Assembly: GCA_964346645.1 (NCBI GenBank)
Contig: CAYFVU010000085.1
Span: 1-15,336, forward strand
Length of the DNA stretch: 15,336 bases
Direction: 5' to 3'
From: CAYFVU01 sp964346645
GTDB lineage: Bacteria; Spirochaetota; Spirochaetia; DSM-16054; Sediminispirochaetaceae
Positions within the stretch are counted from its first letter, which is position 1. Each line of letters opens with the position of its first letter. Both the position numbers and the translations under genes were made by a program. Under the pieces are notes generated by a model. That model worked only from the letters and a program-made list of their open reading frames with translations. It was not told where the DNA came from and searched no databases. Below are positions 12,513 to 15,336 of this stretch, in pieces.

Positions 12513-14275
12513 AGAGTTTCTCCGCAAGATCGCACCCGAGCACCATCGGACTCGTACTCATCATCCTCATCTACACCGTGCTCATCGTACTCATTCTCCT
12601 CTTTGCGCAGAGGCTCCTGACGGAGATCACCAAGGGGACGCTCATATCCCGCTACGTCTTCATACCCCTCGCAATCCTCCTGCCCGCCTTTCTCGTGCTG
12701 ACCATCGGCTACAACATCCTCCGCATCGTACGCGAGAGGCGCGAGGGCCGACCGGGCATCCGATTCAAGCTGCGTCTCATCCTCTTCTTCACCTTCATCA
12801 CCTTTCTCTCTGCGGTACCCCAGGGGGTGCTCTCCATAAGCTTTATCCGGACCGCCATGGAGTCCTGGTTCTCGACCTCCATCTCGGAAGCGCTGGAGGG
12901 AGGGCTCGACATCGCCATGGACTACAACAGTGAAATCACCTCCAACCTCGACACCTTTACCCGAAGCGTGATCTTCGGCAACATCGTTAGATCCTCCTAC
13001 GACTCTCCGGAGGCGATGTGGAGGACCCTGCGCTCGACCTACCCGCAGGCCGACGCGCTGGAGGTCTTCGGCCCGGGGGGAGAGATCGTGTACTCGGCGG
13101 GAGACGAGGAGGCGCTCCTCGGGAGACCGCCGGAGGGCACGGGCTCGGGGCTGCTGCCTCGCACCCAGAAGCAGGAGATGAGCATTATCCGCGGCGTGCG
13201 CAGGGTCGAAGCTCCGGAGGGAGAGGTGACGGCGGTGCTCAACGTCAGCCTCCCGGAGGGATTCGACAGAAAGGCCCTCGAGCTCACCTCTGCCCTCAGG
13301 ACCTTTCGCCAATACACCGAGTTCCAGAACACCTTCCTCTTAGCCGTCGTAGTCTTCTACTCCCTCTTTTCCCTGCCGATACTCCTCCTCTCGGTACTCG
13401 TCGGCTTCCACCTCAGCGAGGAGATCATCCGTCCCCTCGTGCACCTTGAGACGGCGATACAGCGGGTCATATCCGGAGACTACTCCTTCCGCATCCTCTC
13501 GCGGTCGGGGGACGAGCTCTCGCTGCTCGTGCGCTCCTTCAACGACATGGTCTCCGAACTCGAACAATCCAGGACCCAGATACGTCAGACGGAGAAGGTA
13601 ACGGCGTGGCAGGAGATCGCCCAGCGGATGGCCCACGAGATAAAGAATCCCCTCACCCCCATCCGTCTCTCCGCAGAGAGGATACAGCGTGCCTACGACA
13701 ACGACTCGCCGAGGCTCGAGGGGGTTATTCACTCCTCGGTGCACTCGATAATTCGGGAAATAGGCAAGCTAAACGAACTGCTCGCGGAATTTCGGGATTT
13801 CGCCAGGGTACCGACCCCCAACTTTCGGAAGACAGACATCAGGCAGCTCCTCCTGCAGGCTGCCGAGCCGTATTACCGAACCTACCCGGAGATCACTGTC
13901 GAAACAGAATCCCTGCCGTCGATACATGCATCAGTAGACGCCGATCAGCTCAGCAGAGCGATTTCCAACCTCATAAAGAACTCTATAGAGGCGATGGGCG
14001 GAAAAGGAACGATATATGTGCGCGGTGATCTTGTCAGGAAGGGACATACCCATTACTGTAGAATACAGATAGAGGACACAGGTGGTGGGATCCCTCCGGA
14101 TCTGGAGGACAAGGTATTCCATCCCTACTACACCACCAAGGACGAGGGTACCGGATTGGGCCTCCCCATAGTGGAACGAACCATTGCCGATCACCGTGGG
14201 CAGATATGGTTCGAAACCCAGAGGGGCATCGGAACTACCTTCTTTATAGATCTACCCGTGGAGCGGGCATCATGA
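12509..14275 (+). CDS. NtrY-like membrane sensor histidine kinase
   Basis: A 588-residue kinase with the NtrY architecture. Three N-terminal membrane helices (about 13-34, 48-68, 87-109) come first, then an extracytoplasmic sensing region (about 110-272). A fourth helix (about 275-297), a HAMP region (about 298-355) and the kinase core follow. The H-box carries His376 in AHEIKNPLTPI with the NtrY-type LSAERIQRAY after it. The N-box is NLIKNSIEAM (about 486-495), G1 is DTGGGIP and G2 is GTGLGLPIV. It should autophosphorylate and pass phosphate to the regulator encoded next (ATG overlaps its stop by 4 bases). NtrY proteins respond to nitrogen or redox in some bacteria; the signal here is unknown. 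Confidence 0.92.
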   Translation: MKSFSARSHPSTIGLVLIILIYTVLIVLILLFAQRLLTEITKGTLISRYVFIPLAILLPAFLVLTIGYNILRIVRERREGRPGIRFKLRLILFFTFITFLSAVPQGVLSISFIRTAMESWFSTSISEALEGGLDIAMDYNSEITSNLDTFTRSVIFGNIVRSSYDSPEAMWRTLRSTYPQADALEVFGPGGEIVYSAGDEEALLGRPPEGTGSGLLPRTQKQEMSIIRGVRRVEAPEGEVTAVLNVSLPEGFDRKALELTSALRTFRQYTEFQNTFLLAVVVFYSLFSLPILLLSVLVGFHLSEEIIRPLVHLETAIQRVISGDYSFRILSRSGDELSLLVRSFNDMVSELEQSRTQIRQTEKVTAWQEIAQRMAHEIKNPLTPIRLSAERIQRAYDNDSPRLEGVIHSSVHSIIREIGKLNELLAEFRDFARVPTPNFRKTDIRQLLLQAAEPYYRTYPEITVETESLPSIHASVDADQLSRAISNLIKNSIEAMGGKGTIYVRGDLVRKGHTHYCRIQIEDTGGGIPPDLEDKVFHPYYTTKDEGTGLGLPIVERTIADHRGQIWFETQRGIGTTFFIDLPVERAS

Positions 14276-15336
14276 GCACCATTCTTATCATAGACGACGA
14301 ACCCGGTATTCGCACCGTCCTCACCGACATTCTCGAGGACGAGGGCCACTCCACCCTCAATGCACCCGACGGGATCGAGGGGATGCGTATGGTGGACGAG
14401 AATGAAGTGGACATCATCATTCTCGACGTGTGGCTGCCGCACAAGGGTGGAATCGACGTCCTGCAGGAGCTCGCCGACCGGTATCCCGAGATCGAGGTCA
14501 TCGTCATATCCGGCCATGCGAACATAGACATGGCGGTAAAGTCGGTCAAACTCGGCGCCTTCGACTTCCTCGAGAAACCCCTCAGTCTCGACAAGGTCAT
14601 AACCCTCACCAACAACGCCCTCAAAATGAAGGAGCTCAAGAGGGAGAACAAGAGCCTCAAGGATTCGCTGCAGCTCGAGGACGAGATGATAGGCAGCGAC
14701 GAGAGCATGGCCGAGATCTGGGAGCGTATCGAACAGAGTGCCAATTCCGACGCGAAAGTGCTCATTACCGGCGAAAACGGCACCGGCAAGGAGCTGGTCG
14801 CTCGGGAGATCCACCGCAGGAGCGCGCGAGCGGCCGGCCCCTTCGTAGAGCTCAACTGCGCAGCCATTCCCGACACCCTCCTCGAGAGCGAGCTCTTCGG
14901 ACACGAGAAGGGGGCCTTTACCTCCGCGATAAGCCGCCGCAAGGGCAAGTTCGAGCTCGCACACGAGGGGACTCTCTTTCTCGACGAGGTGGCCGATATG
15001 AGCCTCAGCGCGCAGTCGAAGGTCCTGCGCGCCATTCAGGAGCAGCAGTTCGAGCGTATAGGCGGAGAGGAATCCATACAGGTCGATATACGGCTCATCG
15101 CGGCCACCAACAAGAACATCCGCAAGGAGGTGGAGGAGAAACGCTTCCGTGAGGACCTCTTCTTCCGTCTCAACGTAGTTCCCATCCACGTACCGCCGCT
15201 TCGTGAGAGGGCCGGAGATTTTGAGGAGCTCATAGACTACTTCGTCCGGAAGTTCTCCCGGGGGCCGGAGGGCAGGGAGAAGCGCTTTACCCCCGAGGCG
15301 ATGACCACGCTCAAGAAATATTCCTGGCCCGGCAAC
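14272..15336 (+). CDS. NtrX/NtrC-like sigma-54-dependent response regulator (3' end outside window)
   Basis: The open frame runs 355 codons to the window edge without a stop. The receiver domain (about 1-118) has Asp8-Asp9, phosphoacceptor Asp52 in ILDVWLP (the Trp is typical of NtrX) and Lys102 in LEKP. The AAA+ domain starts near residue 140: Walker A GENGTGKE, then the sigma-54 contact loop reads GAFTSA where GAFTGA is standard, Walker B GTLFLDEVADMS, IAATNK and the arginine-finger segment FREDLFFRLNVVPI. The last residues WPGN begin the conserved WPGNVREL motif, so the helix-turn-helix DNA-binding domain should follow. It is coupled to the kinase by a 4-base overlap, and rpoN is 4 kb upstream. 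Confidence 0.94.
   Translation, partial: MSTILIIDDEPGIRTVLTDILEDEGHSTLNAPDGIEGMRMVDENEVDIIILDVWLPHKGGIDVLQELADRYPEIEVIVISGHANIDMAVKSVKLGAFDFLEKPLSLDKVITLTNNALKMKELKRENKSLKDSLQLEDEMIGSDESMAEIWERIEQSANSDAKVLITGENGTGKELVAREIHRRSARAAGPFVELNCAAIPDTLLESELFGHEKGAFTSAISRRKGKFELAHEGTLFLDEVADMSLSAQSKVLRAIQEQQFERIGGEESIQVDIRLIAATNKNIRKEVEEKRFREDLFFRLNVVPIHVPPLRERAGDFEELIDYFVRKFSRGPEGREKRFTPEAMTTLKKYSWPGN

Noticed and set aside
1..15336. CRISPR array, prophage, insertion sequence, toxin-antitoxin or other defence system
   Set aside because: No spaced direct repeats, transposase, integrase or small toxin/antitoxin pair is seen; every large frame belongs to a known core family.

Overview
The window is ordinary-density chromosomal DNA (roughly 57-58% GC by eye) from a diderm, chemotactic, sigma-54-using bacterium. 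The best guess is a free-living spirochaete or close relative. That guess rests on inference from several things: CheR/CheB, an HPr/HPr-kinase pair with no PTS permease nearby, a lipoprotein-anchored LptC-LptA protein, AUA-rich and AGG-rich codon use in a GC-rich genome, and TTG/GTG starts. It is not proven. No phage, transposon, CRISPR or defence genes are seen.

Layout. (1) 1-49 is the 5' part of a tRNA-Leu(CAG) on the minus strand with a clear promoter at 125-154. (2) 165-379 is a non-coding stretch full of hairpins. (3) 389-1029, minus strand: an Hsp20 chaperone followed by an overlapping 43-codon membrane peptide gene, with a structured leader in front of hsp20. (4) 1203-2428, plus strand: a YmdB-family phosphoesterase-like protein with degenerate metal ligands, overlapping by 4 bases an RseC/MucC-like membrane protein with four cysteines. 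(5) 2450-4486, minus strand: cheR-cheB, the chemotaxis methylation/demethylation pair. (6) 4603-5082: a DUF151 bifunctional-nuclease-family protein, divergent from cheR across a palindrome. (7) 5139-8746, plus strand: pyrG, a fused lptC-lptA gene and lptB, all overlapping. (8) 8860-15336, plus strand: rpoN, hpf, hprK, ptsH, a DUF4390-like gene, an NtrY-like kinase and an NtrX-like sigma-54 activator that runs off the end.

How the genes fit together. lptCA-lptB-rpoN-hpf is the backbone of the well-known proteobacterial rpoN cluster. Here ptsN and rapZ are absent and the next genes are hprK and ptsH, so the nitrogen-PTS arm is replaced by a Ser46-HPr phosphorylation switch. The same run then adds a NtrY/NtrX-type two-component system whose regulator should act on the RpoN holoenzyme encoded 4 kb upstream. 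Lipopolysaccharide/lipid export, sigma-54 transcription, ribosome hibernation and carbon/energy signalling are therefore physically linked.

No clearly new multi-gene system is present. The most unusual points are the LptC-LptA lipoprotein fusion, a set of promoters whose -10 boxes lie 8-12 bases from the start codon (predicting leaderless or near-leaderless mRNAs for cheR, pyrG, rpoN and hprK), the YmdB homologue that has lost several metal ligands, the small membrane ORF coupled to hsp20, and two related long hairpins at 165-210 and 8766-8805.
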